From NCBI RefSeq assembly GCF_000346755.1, contig NZ_ANNV01000103.1:1-35795 (forward strand): a stretch of DNA of 35,795 nt, read 5' to 3'. The translations under genes and the position numbers were made by a program. Source of the DNA: Pseudomonas sp. CBZ-4 (GTDB lineage Bacteria > Pseudomonadota > Gammaproteobacteria > Pseudomonadales > Pseudomonadaceae). Within the stretch, counting starts at the first letter, position 1. Each line of letters opens with the position of its first letter. Below the pieces are notes generated by a model. The model did not search any database. It saw only the letters and a program-made list of their open reading frames with translations, and was not told where the DNA came from. This document shows positions 1-8,533 of this stretch, piece by piece.

Positions 1-47
1 TTTTCAATCGGCAGGGTGGGTCAGTTTTAAATCAGCGCCAACACACA
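1..47. mobile_element. Possible end of an IS21-family insertion sequence
   Basis: The first bases contain GGGTGGGTCAGTTTTAAATC followed by GCGCCAACACACA. Repeated GGTGGGTCA-type motifs and a terminal CA are what I recall from ends of IS21-family (IstA/IstB) elements in pseudomonads. Only the edge is visible, with no transposase gene, so it may be a full element outside the window or a remnant. The exact terminus near 46-47 is a guess from the CA dinucleotide. Confidence 0.35.
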
Positions 48-163
48 GTGCTCTTCTAGGAAGTGACACCATCGTTGGAGGCTGGCGTGCACCCTCAGCG
101 AGCCTACTTGAACAGAGCCCGAAAATTTACCTTTGGTAGTTGCGCGACTAGATTGGTACGGTC

Positions 164-255
164 AAGCGGAGCGCGCAGGCGTGAGGTCTGCAAGCCCGGA
201 GGGCCGAGACGCAGGCTCGGTTCACGACAGACCATACCCGAAGGGGCACGTCCCA
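164..255 (+). repeat. GC-rich structured direct repeat, copy 1
   Basis: About 92 bp that match a second copy at 1220-1335 in the same orientation. Shared blocks in order are AAGCGGAGCGCGC, GGCGTGAGG, a GCCCGRAGGGCCGAGAC block, GGCTCGGT, CACGACAG and a CCCGNAGGGGCACG block. The blocks contain short self-complementary units (for example GCCCGAAGGGC in copy 2), so RNA or cruciform structure is likely. Copy 1 is the shorter form. It ends about 50 bp before the start of the small gene at 306. Function unknown. Confidence 0.7.
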
Positions 256-305
256 CTTCCATGCCGGATAAGCCGGAAACGCAGACATGCTCCGAGGATT
301 TTGCG

Positions 306-515
306 ATGGGAATGACGGACGATGACGACAACGTGTACTGCGACGTTCAAATGCCTTTAGCTCAGGGACGGGAGCTGCTGCAATTGGTCATCACATTGAG
401 GGAGTCAAATGCCCACCCGACACTGAACAGAATCTTCGAGCGCATCGAGGACGAGCTCAGCACCTCAATCGATATCATCGAAATTCCTCCATCTTGGGGG
501 CCTTGGCGCAAGTAA
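306..515 (+). CDS. Small hypothetical protein (69 aa), island cargo
   Basis: I do not recognise this protein. It is acidic and probably soluble, with an Asp-rich start (MGMTDDDD), a Leu-rich helical middle (RELLQLVITL) and a C-terminus ending PPSWGPWRK. No signal peptide, membrane segment or known motif is visible. The start at 306 is chosen because CGAGGA lies seven bases upstream; an in-frame ATG at 261 would add 15 residues but has no good ribosome-binding site, and the longer open frame from 63 would have to be translated through the structured repeat. It converges with the gene at 530-1072, leaving 14 bp between the stops. Probable cargo gene of the island. Confidence 0.45.
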   Translation: MGMTDDDDNVYCDVQMPLAQGRELLQLVITLRESNAHPTLNRIFERIEDELSTSIDIIEIPPSWGPWRK

Positions 516-529
516 AACCTGCACGGCCT

Positions 530-1072
530 TCAGAGCTCAGCATCCCAGGCATCCATGGCGTCACTCACAATCGCATACCAATCAAGTTCACTGCCCTGTA
601 GGGCGTTTGCGACCTGTCTGTTGGCATTGCCGTCGATCCAAGTAGGGAGGGTCTCCAACGCGCTTGAGAACATGCTGGCCGTTGCGACAGCATATTTACC
701 GGTATGCGTGGACTGAAGGCACACGTAGCGCACAGCAGCGCCACTGGGAAGCCGGCGCCAGGCCACTACTTCAATACAGTCCTGCAACTCCCCAACAGAC
801 GGTTCAGCCTCCTGAGCCACCTCGACAGCTGCAACCGCTTGGCACGGCTCACCACGCGTTCCTGGGCTGTGTACAAGGTGCCTCAACTGCTCGCGTGCGG
901 AGACAATTTGTTCACGGAGTTCTTCTGGATCGATGGACATGCCACCCCGGTCAGTTACCGAGAGGGTTTTCAAGGAGTTTGCCGCCACGATGAACTCGCG
1001 CTCACGCTTCTGCTCCCAGTCGGGACGGCGGTCAGGGAACAGCCAGCTAGTTAAGCGATGGAGGTTGATCAT
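530..1072 (-). CDS. Hypothetical protein (180 aa), island cargo
   Basis: Unrecognised protein. The start at 1072 is set by GGAG six bases upstream of the ATG; the frame remains open further upstream to 1336, but that part lies in the structured repeat and reads as low-quality Arg/Ala/Pro-rich sequence. Visible features are a basic, Trp-containing N-terminus (HRLTSWLFPDRRPDWEQ), a helical Glu/Arg-rich stretch around residues 45-70, and a C-terminal half with alternating hydrophobic residues suggesting a beta-rich domain (EVVAWRRLPSGAAVRYVCLQ). No transmembrane segment is visible. It converges with the small gene at 306-515. It resembles the accessory proteins of integrative elements in general character only; I assign no function. 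Confidence 0.55.
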   Translation of the reverse strand: MINLHRLTSWLFPDRRPDWEQKREREFIVAANSLKTLSVTDRGGMSIDPEELREQIVSAREQLRHLVHSPGTRGEPCQAVAAVEVAQEAEPSVGELQDCIEVVAWRRLPSGAAVRYVCLQSTHTGKYAVATASMFSSALETLPTWIDGNANRQVANALQGSELDWYAIVSDAMDAWDAEL

Positions 1073-1219
1073 GTGGCGCTCCGATGACGCGGATGGTAAG
1101 GCACCCGGTAGGCTATCACCCAAAGCATCTCTGCTCGAAACGATGGCATCTGAACAGCCGCTGATATTGAGCACCTCTGACTCACAGCAAACTGTCGACT
1201 GGAGACGCCCCCTCCAAGC

Positions 1220-1335
1220 AAGCGGAGCGCGCCGGCCCGCAGGGCCAAAGGCGTGAGGATGGAAGCCCGAAGGGCCGAGACTTGGCCGCGCCAGGGCTCG
1301 GTACACGACAGCCGCTACCCGCAGGGGCACGCCCA
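1220..1335 (+). repeat. GC-rich structured direct repeat, copy 2
   Basis: About 116 bp matching copy 1 (164-255), with two extra insertions, one of them a GGCCCGCAGGGCC hairpin. It contains several short perfect or near-perfect stems (GCCCGAAGGGC, CCCGCAGGGG). It lies between the start of the 180-aa gene and the thyA terminator, pointing toward the terminator. It may be a mobile or structured non-coding module of integrative elements; no coding role is supported. Confidence 0.7.
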
Positions 1336-1411
1336 AACTGAAAGCAAAGGGTCATCAGCCCTCAGAGAATATGATCAGGGCTTGGATGTCGTACCGCATT
1401 TCCTCATGCAC

Positions 1412-1442
1412 AGAAAAGAAAAAACCGGCCCTGAGGCCGGTC
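1412..1442 (-). terminator. Rho-independent terminator of the gin-thyA operon
   Basis: Reading leftward, a perfect 7-bp stem ACCGGCC/GGCCGGT (1424-1430 with 1435-1441) with a CTGA/TCAG loop is followed by a T-rich run (complement of the A run at 1412-1423). It lies about 25 bp after the thyA stop codon, so it closes the gin operon and separates it from the rest of the cargo. Confidence 0.85.
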
Positions 1443-1465
1443 TTGTCACTGAGTACCGCCAGCGA

Positions 1466-2299
1466 TCAAATCGATACAGGTGCAGCGATATGCGGGTGCG
1501 GATCGTAGCCCACGACCTCGAAATCTTCGAACTTGTAGTCGTAGATGGATGCAGGCTTACGAAGCAGCTTCAGCTCAGGCAACTGACGTGGCTCACGAGC
1601 GATCTGAGTCTTCACCTGCTCCATGTGGTTGGAGTAGATGTGGACATCGCTGAGCGAGATCACGATCTCACCAACGTCGAGATCACACTGCTGAGCGAGC
1701 ATGTGAGTCAGACACGCTAGGGATGCCGTGTTGTATGGCAGCCCCAAGAAGCTGTCTGACGAACGAATGAAGAGGTGCGCTGACAGCTTGTTGTCCACGA
1801 CGTAGAACTGATAAAGCAGGTGGCACGGAGGCAGCGCCATCTTGCCTTGACGGGCATTTTCCTGAGGACTCACCTTCTCGTCCGGCAGGTACTCCACGTT
1901 CCAGCCATGGAACAGGATTCGCCGGCTATTAGGGTTGGTCTTCAGGGCGTTAACCACGTAGTCGATCTGGTTGATCGTCCCGCCATCTTTGGTTGGCCAG
2001 GCAGTCCATTGCTTGCCATAAACAGGCCCAAGGTCACCTTCCTCAGTGGCCCACTCGTTCCAGATTTTTACGCCATTCTCATTAAGCCACTTAACGTTAG
2101 TATCACCGCCAAGAAACCAAATAAGCTCATTAACAATACTTTTAAAGTGCAACTTCTTTGTTGTGAGCAAAGGAAAGCCTTTCGACAGATCATGGCGGAA
2201 CTGCCTGCCGAACACACTTATTGTACCAGTGCCAGTACGGTCGCCTTTCTGGGCGCCGTTTTCAAGTACATCACCCAGTAGATCCAGATAGCTTTTCAT
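1466..2299 (-). CDS. thyA: Thymidylate synthase, island-borne replacement copy
   Basis: Complete ThyA (277 aa): methylates dUMP to dTMP with 5,10-methylene-tetrahydrofolate in the cytoplasm. The family blocks are all present: KGDRTGTGT near the N-terminus, the catalytic Cys in [13 protein letters not shown], the phosphate-binding [20 protein letters not shown] and a C-terminus ending in AAPVSI. It is clearly a different allele from the host gene at 8596-9195: by eye about three quarters of residues match, and its codon use is less GC-rich. Its start overlaps the ginD stop (ATGA at 2296-2299), so it is the fifth cistron of the recombinase operon and translationally coupled to it. It ends at a strong terminator. 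Because the host thyA is cut by the island, this copy is probably the cell's working thymidylate synthase. Confidence 0.95.
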   Translation of the reverse strand: MKSYLDLLGDVLENGAQKGDRTGTGTISVFGRQFRHDLSKGFPLLTTKKLHFKSIVNELIWFLGGDTNVKWLNENGVKIWNEWATEEGDLGPVYGKQWTAWPTKDGGTINQIDYVVNALKTNPNSRRILFHGWNVEYLPDEKVSPQENARQGKMALPPCHLLYQFYVVDNKLSAHLFIRSSDSFLGLPYNTASLACLTHMLAQQCDLDVGEIVISLSDVHIYSNHMEQVKTQIAREPRQLPELKLLRKPASIYDYKFEDFEVVGYDPHPHIAAPVSI

Positions 2300-2808
2300 G
2301 CATTTTTCTCCACCTGGGCAGCTTCCAGGATGCTGATTACCTGCTTAAGTCTATCAATGTCTCGCTGAGACTCCAAGAGACGTTTATTGGCATCTGTCAA
2401 AAGGCTTTTATAGGTATCTCTCGAACTTACCATACCTTGATATTTATTTTCGTTGGTCTGAGCAATATCGTGGGCGACCTTAGCCTCAGTAAACCAATGA
2501 AGCACTTCAATCCGAGCCGACTCTAACTTTTCAGTTAAAACCACCATAGGATCAACCGGCTTCTTATTCGAAACCTTCTTGCGCAAAACCTCAATACGGC
2601 GATTTTCCTTGATAGTCTCAAGGCGCTCTAAAGGCCAAACACGTTGCCGGATAGTATTTCGATGCATACCAGTGATACGGCTAAGTTCGGCAACAGTTGC
2701 CTTCAAAGAATCGTTCGCACCAATATCAAGAAGTGCCTGAGCCAACAGCTCTGTGTACTGATCAAAGTCCTCCTTGTTCTTCTGATCAAATGCACGTGGA
2801 TCAGCCAT
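2296..2808 (-). CDS. ginD: GinD-like small DNA-binding protein of the recombinase operon
   Basis: A 170-aa protein with an apparent helix-turn-helix in the first half (around residues 35-60, [20 protein letters not shown]) and a long charged coiled coil in the second half ([13 protein letters not shown]... through [19 protein letters not shown]). This matches the small fourth protein of GInt operons and the TnpC/DUF6262 type found beside Tn554-like recombinases, which is needed for recombination in those systems. The start at 2808 is chosen because GGAG lies upstream and it follows the ginC stop by one base; the longer open frame to 3183 is a shadow inside ginC. Its stop overlaps the start of the island thyA. 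Likely role: accessory DNA-binding or directionality factor for the three recombinases. Confidence 0.75.
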   Translation of the reverse strand: MADPRAFDQKNKEDFDQYTELLAQALLDIGANDSLKATVAELSRITGMHRNTIRQRVWPLERLETIKENRRIEVLRKKVSNKKPVDPMVVLTEKLESARIEVLHWFTEAKVAHDIAQTNENKYQGMVSSRDTYKSLLTDANKRLLESQRDIDRLKQVISILEAAQVEKNA

Positions 2809-2809
2809 C

Positions 2810-4906
2810 TCAGAGCTCCTCTTCCAACAGCAGAAGGACGCCGTAAGCTTCCTCCATCGCAGCTTTGTTCTGCGCGTGCGTATGAGCGTACTCGGGATTC
2901 CCAAGCATCGCTTTGTTCTGGTAATACACGTCACGCCAAGCCGGCGCGTTGGCCTTGCTGACGACGGCATTCTTACACTGGTTGGGGTTACACCGAAGCC
3001 CTCCAATACAGGGCAGGGAACTGTCGAATTCGTCCACGCCTCCACCATAGCAGAAGCCTGAACCCACATTGATGACCGCAATGTGCTGACCAAGCATGGC
3101 CTCAAAGATATCGTCCTTTGTGTGCCCAGAGGCCATGTAACCCCTGAATACCTTCCTGAGATTTTCCTTGTGGGCCTCAGCATTCACACCAGCATAGCTG
3201 CCATCAGGGTCAAAACGCTGATGAATGCTCTCAAGCTCCGCATCCTGACGAAGCGACCTCCCTTTCGTCTTTCGGGCACCGCCACCCTTGGAAATCCTGT
3301 CTGCAATCTCGCCATAAAGCAGGGTGGTCTTGCTGAATCCACGGTCGGAATGTCCCACACCCACGATCTCACCAAAGTGCTTGAGCTGGTGAGAGATGAA
3401 CGGCAGCCCAAGGTCGGCACGATACAGCTGGTATGCCAGAGTGTGGCGCATCATATAGGCGTTGAAGTCTAAGTCGGCAAAGGTCTTTGGCGGCAAGATA
3501 CGCTCGAAAAACTTATTCAGCGTAAGCTTCGTGCCGTGGGAAGAAAACGGCTCTCCTCGCTCCCCAAATGCGACGGTATCTACATTTGAAAATATGTAAT
3601 CATTGTTCTTGTATTTGCTGATCAACTGGCATACCCGTACAGCATCACGCACAATCGGAATAGCAAGCCAGAAATCATCAAACAACTCAAAAAGGTTGTC
3701 TTGATGTTTGCTCACATTACTCGCCAAAACCCAATAGCGGCCATCAGGGCGGAGGCTTGAGCTTGCGAGCAGCTCTGCGTATTCTGAAGGACGCATCCCG
3801 GTGTACTGACCAATAATGTAAAGGCATGAATAGTTAACAAAATTCAGATACAGCCTGAACTGTTCGTCAATAGCCGACCCGGTGTCCTTGGCATATTGTT
3901 TAATGGCATAGGGAGCTATCACAGAGAACAGCTCGCTAGAGTTCATGACATCACTGCTCAGGACTTTCGCCACCTCATCACTAGAGAAGCCCTTATTAGA
4001 TAGCCGTTTGTAGACATACAAGTTGAATTTGAGCGGGTTCAACCCGCTCTGTTGCGAAGGAAAGTATTCCTTAGCGTTACGACGCTTGAGGCTAGCAACA
4101 TCGATAACCTCTTCTCCCATCGCATCCAAAAAATCGACAATCGAAAGCGAGGCCATCTGGGAAGAAATTTCAAAGACGCTGTTTGGTAAAATTTGCGACT
4201 TTTTTTCAGCATCCTTTACGGGCCGATTTTTACCACCCAGAACTTTCCATTTCAGCTTGGAAAAGTCGACGAATGGCAGGCTCGCACCGAACACGTTCGT
4301 TTGCAGGTAGCCCGACTTAAGCTGCTTGAACAGTTTCTCAGTGCTGCCGTCGTATACATAATCGAAGTCCTCGGCAGCTGCGGCATAGAAATGCGCAGGC
4401 AAGCATTGAATTGAGATTAGCTCACGATCCACGTGCTCTTTGCCGAGTTCGATAGCCGCGACGGCATACACCTTATCCAAAAACCGAAGCCCGCTCTCAT
4501 AGTCACTGATCAGCGAATTGGGCTTGAGCGGCTTCTTGCTGACTCGGGTGGATTTCCCGTCCGGTGGGATCCCGCTCAGAGCCTTGAGAATGATCATGAA
4601 TGCAGCTTTGAGCTCAAGAATAGCGAGCTCTGGAATGTTGGGGTACTTTGTGAAATCGATACGAAGTTTAGCGCCACGAATATAGCGCGAGGCATTTGGG
4701 TAATCCGCATTGAAGTCCCAGACCCAGTCCATGAATGCAGAGCTCTGAGAGACCTGCAAGGTACTGAGGTAGGACAGGAAAGCCAAAGCCTCCTGGTGTT
4801 CGCCTTCTGCTTCAAGAGCGGACGCCTGGCCCTGCAGCAGTGACAGGCTCGAGCGAAACTTCGAGAACGTTAACAGGGTAGAAAAATCAATCTGCTCCAT
4901 CATCAC
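2810..4906 (-). CDS. ginC: GinC-like tyrosine recombinase
   Basis: Large (about 698 aa) tyrosine recombinase. The catalytic domain lies in the second half: Arg372 in YTGMRPSEY, Arg487 in YMMRHTLAYQL, a His near 510 and the nucleophile Tyr531 in TTLLYGEI. The usual first His of the H-x-x-R box is Tyr484. After the catalytic domain a Cys cluster (CYGGGVDEFDSSLPC, LRCNPNQC) suggests a zinc-binding module, followed by a Glu-rich helical tail. The N-terminal 300 residues are helical and not recognisable by eye. The start overlaps the ginB stop (GTGATGATG); GTG 4906 or either of the two following ATGs is possible. Third gene of the gin operon. Together with GinA, GinB and GinD it is expected to carry out site-specific excision and integration. 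Confidence 0.85.
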   Translation of the reverse strand: MMMEQIDFSTLLTFSKFRSSLSLLQGQASALEAEGEHQEALAFLSYLSTLQVSQSSAFMDWVWDFNADYPNASRYIRGAKLRIDFTKYPNIPELAILELKAAFMIILKALSGIPPDGKSTRVSKKPLKPNSLISDYESGLRFLDKVYAVAAIELGKEHVDRELISIQCLPAHFYAAAAEDFDYVYDGSTEKLFKQLKSGYLQTNVFGASLPFVDFSKLKWKVLGGKNRPVKDAEKKSQILPNSVFEISSQMASLSIVDFLDAMGEEVIDVASLKRRNAKEYFPSQQSGLNPLKFNLYVYKRLSNKGFSSDEVAKVLSSDVMNSSELFSVIAPYAIKQYAKDTGSAIDEQFRLYLNFVNYSCLYIIGQYTGMRPSEYAELLASSSLRPDGRYWVLASNVSKHQDNLFELFDDFWLAIPIVRDAVRVCQLISKYKNNDYIFSNVDTVAFGERGEPFSSHGTKLTLNKFFERILPPKTFADLDFNAYMMRHTLAYQLYRADLGLPFISHQLKHFGEIVGVGHSDRGFSKTTLLYGEIADRISKGGGARKTKGRSLRQDAELESIHQRFDPDGSYAGVNAEAHKENLRKVFRGYMASGHTKDDIFEAMLGQHIAVINVGSGFCYGGGVDEFDSSLPCIGGLRCNPNQCKNAVVSKANAPAWRDVYYQNKAMLGNPEYAHTHAQNKAAMEEAYGVLLLLEEEL

Positions 4907-7278
4907 ATCGCCACCCCGTCCACCAGCACCGTCGTATCCACAAACTCTGAAAGACGACGGCCCTCGGCCAACTCTTCAGGCGTGAAATCAGATTTTGAGT
5001 GCAGAATGCCATCCAGCAGCGCAAGATTCTCGCGTACTACGCGTCGATACGGCGTGTCCATGATGCGAGAAACGTCCTTAAGCGAGAGGTAGTCCCGCTC
5101 CATCGCGAACAGCTCTGGCAGGTTCGACGCAGTGAGCAAAACGTTCTCGCATCCCAAGCACATGTTGTACAACGCACAAGGGCTGCCGGGCACATAAGAA
5201 CTCAGCTTCTTGATGAAGTCAGGTGGGTTGAAAATGTTACTGCAGCTCGCCAGCGGAGTCTTGAAGACAACCTGCGGCCCGTCGAGATTAACGACATCGA
5301 TAAGGTTGGCTTCAGCCTCGCCGTTAGCGCGATTGTCAGCCAATTCCGCTGCCGACTCATGAAGCTCCCTGAGAGCCACATCCAGCTTGGAGCGTGCGAT
5401 ATGGTTGAAGTCCATACGATCCAAGTAAGCCAGCGTCGTGTCGATATGCTTGTGCCCCAAAATCAACTGGATCTCACGGACGGGGACGTCACGCTCCACA
5501 AGCTCGCTGACGAAGCTGGGGCGCAACCTGGCGGGAGTGAGACTCAACGGCTTGCCATTGCTGTCCAAGAAGCCTTTACGCTTACCGTAAGCAGCAAAGG
5601 CAACCCCTAAGGCACCGTCCTTCCCAGTTGCAAAGGACTTGATTTCCATGAAGCGTTTCCGAGCAGTGGATTGCCAAATGAATAGCTTATCTCGCATAAC
5701 TGGGGGTGCAGATACGCGGATTTTGGCCGTCAGTGCCTTGATGTCCTCGAAGATCTGAGCGACAGCGTACGATTGAGACGTGGTGAGCCAGGTGATGTCA
5801 GCTTCGAAAATATCGAGATGCATCAGCTTTTCGCCGTCAGAACGCTCTTTCCAGTACCGGAGGCAAGGACGCCCAGTGAGCGGATGCTTAGGCTCAAAGT
5901 CGTCCACATCGAGCAGCTTAATTGAGTCAGCGTTCAGCCCGGTGACTTGAGCCAGCTTGATCGCATAAGGAGTGATCACCTGAGCGTCCACCAGATAGTG
6001 AGTGCCCCAACCCTCTACAATTTCCCGCAGCCCGGTGTCTGAACCTCTTACGATGCTGACAAACGCCCTGATGTATGGATCCTCACTGCCCTTTTGATCG
6101 TGACCAGCGTGAGAACATCCCAGTTTGTTCTCAAAAATCCAACGTGCATTATCAAGGGTTTTGAAGCCTGGTTTGAAGCTCCCTTTCTCGTTGAGAGGAT
6201 CCCTACCAATGCCGCTCCTCTGGTAAGGCTGTGCAAGGGTGTTGTAGTGCAGGATATCCTCGTCCACGCTCGTAGAAATACGTACACGCTCGGCGCTCGA
6301 GTAGGGGCGGTACTGATCAGTGACACGAACAGCATCAAATCCCTGACAGTTGATGAAATCTGATCCTGTATACCCTTTGATATTTTTGACGGTAGTCAAA
6401 GTTTTCCGGACGGCACTCACCAAGTTCGTTGCGGTAATCGGAGATAGGTCACCCTCGACAATGTGACGCTCAAGATACGAGCGGAACATAGGGAGAATAA
6501 ATGGATCGAGAACCTCAATAAGCGGTTCCATGCCGTTGGAGCCGCGCCCCGTAAGGAATCTGGTTAACCATTTGAAACCCTCAAGGTAGTTGCCAGCTCC
6601 AGAGTCGCTGGTCGTACCGAGCGAAGCGGTCGCGAACGCATGCTTCAGGTCGTTGAATGGCCTATCTGCTGATGATTTTTCGAGCTCATCCAAGGTGGCG
6701 AAATCAAGCCTCTGAAGTCGTTTGAAATCCACAAGAGCATTCTCCTGCGGCACAAACTCCTCCTTCGACTCAATCCGCTCCTTAACGGTCATGTAGTCCG
6801 CAGAGGTGACCCCGAGAGACTGAAGATCAAGGTTGATCTCCTGATAGGCGAGCCGAACACTTTCATGCCTGCTGTAACCGTGCTTGATCGCCTCCAGTGC
6901 AGAAGCCGGCACAACTGACTTGGAGAGCTTTAGCTTGTTGCCAAAAATCGGGAGCGCGCGTTTCTCTTCCTGAGAGAGCGATTTATACCAGCCCAAAAGC
7001 TTCAAACGCCAGTTACAGCCAGCAGCGGTTTCCCCCTGGTGAATGACGCCGTCAATAAGCATATTCAGGATGAGCTTCTGCTCTGCAAGCTCGAACATCT
7101 TGATTGATGGGTCGAGATCCTTACTCGCAACATACGAGTCGCTCAGCATCAATGGCGCATAAGCACCACTAGAATTTTCGCTAAGCTCAACTTGGTAATA
7201 TTGAAGAGGGTTCTCTTCCAGATCTCTAAGCCACCTGAAGATTTTGGCACTCTCAAATGCGTGCTCTGAAAAATTCAT
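4903..7278 (-). CDS. ginB: GinB-like large tyrosine recombinase with degenerate active site
   Basis: 791-aa protein with a tyrosine-recombinase fold in the second half. The box I region ITPYAIKLAQVTGLNADS carries Asn449 where the catalytic Arg is normally found; box II reads TPARLRPSF, keeping Arg586 but with Ala583 in the His position; His609 (LILGHKHIDTT) and the nucleophile Tyr618 are present. A C-terminal Cys group (SPCALYNMCLGCENVLL, plus an earlier Cys) suggests zinc binding, as in GinC. The long N-terminal part (residues 1-400) is family-specific. It overlaps ginA by ATGA (7275-7278) and ginC at the other end. In GInt elements all gin genes were reported essential, so this may be a structural or regulatory recombinase subunit rather than a strand-cleaving one. 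Confidence 0.85.
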   Translation of the reverse strand: MNFSEHAFESAKIFRWLRDLEENPLQYYQVELSENSSGAYAPLMLSDSYVASKDLDPSIKMFELAEQKLILNMLIDGVIHQGETAAGCNWRLKLLGWYKSLSQEEKRALPIFGNKLKLSKSVVPASALEAIKHGYSRHESVRLAYQEINLDLQSLGVTSADYMTVKERIESKEEFVPQENALVDFKRLQRLDFATLDELEKSSADRPFNDLKHAFATASLGTTSDSGAGNYLEGFKWLTRFLTGRGSNGMEPLIEVLDPFILPMFRSYLERHIVEGDLSPITATNLVSAVRKTLTTVKNIKGYTGSDFINCQGFDAVRVTDQYRPYSSAERVRISTSVDEDILHYNTLAQPYQRSGIGRDPLNEKGSFKPGFKTLDNARWIFENKLGCSHAGHDQKGSEDPYIRAFVSIVRGSDTGLREIVEGWGTHYLVDAQVITPYAIKLAQVTGLNADSIKLLDVDDFEPKHPLTGRPCLRYWKERSDGEKLMHLDIFEADITWLTTSQSYAVAQIFEDIKALTAKIRVSAPPVMRDKLFIWQSTARKRFMEIKSFATGKDGALGVAFAAYGKRKGFLDSNGKPLSLTPARLRPSFVSELVERDVPVREIQLILGHKHIDTTLAYLDRMDFNHIARSKLDVALRELHESAAELADNRANGEAEANLIDVVNLDGPQVVFKTPLASCSNIFNPPDFIKKLSSYVPGSPCALYNMCLGCENVLLTASNLPELFAMERDYLSLKDVSRIMDTPYRRVVRENLALLDGILHSKSDFTPEELAEGRRLSEFVDTTVLVDGVAM

Positions 7279-8507
7279 TTCTTATCTCCCAACCTGATTT
7301 TCAGCGTCGTCTGAACAGCAAGATCCGCCATGCCTTTTGCCTTGGTCGAAACCTCGCCCGTGTTCGGGCAAACCAGATGAAAGATGTCCTGTGGCAACTT
7401 GGTATAAATTCCTGTAGTGGATGTGTCTTCGTGGCCGAGCGACTTCTGGGCCATCAGGAGTTTGTTGAGATAGTCATCACCAAAGTCCGGGCTAGTCAAA
7501 ATGGCATATGCGTGACCATGGCGGAGCTTATGCGGCGAAACCATACGCTCAAGTCGCTTGCTCTTTACTGCACGCTTAGAGAGCCGCTCAAGTAGCTTGC
7601 TGACAGCGTCTGGGTTAAACGGCTGTCCCTCTGAATTGAAAAAGCATGGAGTTACATCGGCGGTCTCATAACGGCGAGCGTGCTTCTTAAATAGGGGAGA
7701 CGCGTGATAACGCTTGATGCGTTCGAGCACAGCCCGGCTCACGATTGAGTATCGTGGCTTAAATTCATTTCCACGTGCTTTACTGCCGTCAATGTAAAGA
7801 GGACAGTAATCAGGATGCACCCAATCAAGATCTTCATCCGCAACAAAGTTAGCTTGAGCAAACCCCAAAGCCCTATTCACGGCACCCAGAGTGACCCTGC
7901 CAACTTCACTTCGACGCAGACCCACATCAAAGATAGCTTGGATCAGGCAGCGCTCTCTCTCGCTGCTCGCAGACTCAATAAGCTCTTTGAGTTCCTGCAA
8001 TGAACAGGGATAAACCAAATCCTTCTTTGGAGCAGGAGAGAGAAAACCACCGGCATAAGGATTGTCTTCACGTAATTGGCCCCTGTGCTTCCCGCCGACG
8101 CACAGGAAGTCATTGAACAGGGCCATATAACAAGCATCCCTGTTACGGATGGTCGTTGAGGTCAAACCATCTACTTCACGCAGGTGGGTAAAGTACCGTT
8201 GAATACCATGTTTAGTTACGGCAAGAAGAATTTCGTCATAAGAGGAGGCTCTGAAAGTTGGCGTGCCTTTCAGATGTTCGAGCATGTAACCAATATTACG
8301 CCCGTACGTCTCGGCTGACAGAGCCGCTAACTCGGCGCTGCGAACTGCGAAGGTCAGGTACTCGCTTACAAGCGGGACTAGCCTCTCGTCTGAATCGAAC
8401 AGCCCCACCGCCGTAACAGAAACACGGTCTGCCACCGTGGGCCCATCTTCGTTGAGCATCGACCCACCCAGGTCTAGCATCTGCTTTTCTTTGGTTACAA
8501 CCTTCAC
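7275..8507 (-). CDS. ginA: GinA-like tyrosine recombinase (first gene of the operon)
   Basis: About 410-aa tyrosine recombinase with a complete catalytic set: Arg198 (FDVGLRRSEVG), His326 and Arg329 (VSPHKLRHGHAY), His359 (KSLGHEDTS) and the nucleophile Tyr368 (GIYTKL). The N-terminal part has the SAM-like core-binding domain with RNRDACYMALFNDF. The start is placed at GTG 8507 because AAGGGG lies six bases upstream and a promoter-like pair lies just before it; the frame stays open to 8567, which would start upstream of that promoter, and ATG 8480 is another alternative. It is the only one of the three recombinases with all canonical residues, so it is the best candidate for the main strand-exchange enzyme. 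It stands nearest to the junction with host thyA. Confidence 0.87.
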   Translation of the reverse strand: MKVVTKEKQMLDLGGSMLNEDGPTVADRVSVTAVGLFDSDERLVPLVSEYLTFAVRSAELAALSAETYGRNIGYMLEHLKGTPTFRASSYDEILLAVTKHGIQRYFTHLREVDGLTSTTIRNRDACYMALFNDFLCVGGKHRGQLREDNPYAGGFLSPAPKKDLVYPCSLQELKELIESASSERERCLIQAIFDVGLRRSEVGRVTLGAVNRALGFAQANFVADEDLDWVHPDYCPLYIDGSKARGNEFKPRYSIVSRAVLERIKRYHASPLFKKHARRYETADVTPCFFNSEGQPFNPDAVSKLLERLSKRAVKSKRLERMVSPHKLRHGHAYAILTSPDFGDDYLNKLLMAQKSLGHEDTSTTGIYTKLPQDIFHLVCPNTGEVSTKAKGMADLAVQTTLKIRLGDKK

Positions 8508-8533
8508 CGACAACCCCTTTTTGAAGGCCGCCC

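Noticed and set aside
63..305. Long upstream start for the small gene ending at 515
   Set aside because: It would translate repeat copy 1 in frame and has no ribosome-binding site; GAGGA before ATG 306 is better.
1073..1336. N-terminal extension of the 180-aa ORF giving a 268-aa protein
   Set aside because: The extension reads through the structured repeat and has composition unlike the rest; a good ribosome-binding site lies at the inner ATG (1072).
2810..8507. Interpretation as a Tn554-like transposon or a RIT element
   Set aside because: Tn554 has two recombinases plus TnpC and RIT elements have three smaller recombinases without the HTH/coiled-coil gene; four overlapping genes with these sizes fit the GInt gin operon better, though all are related.
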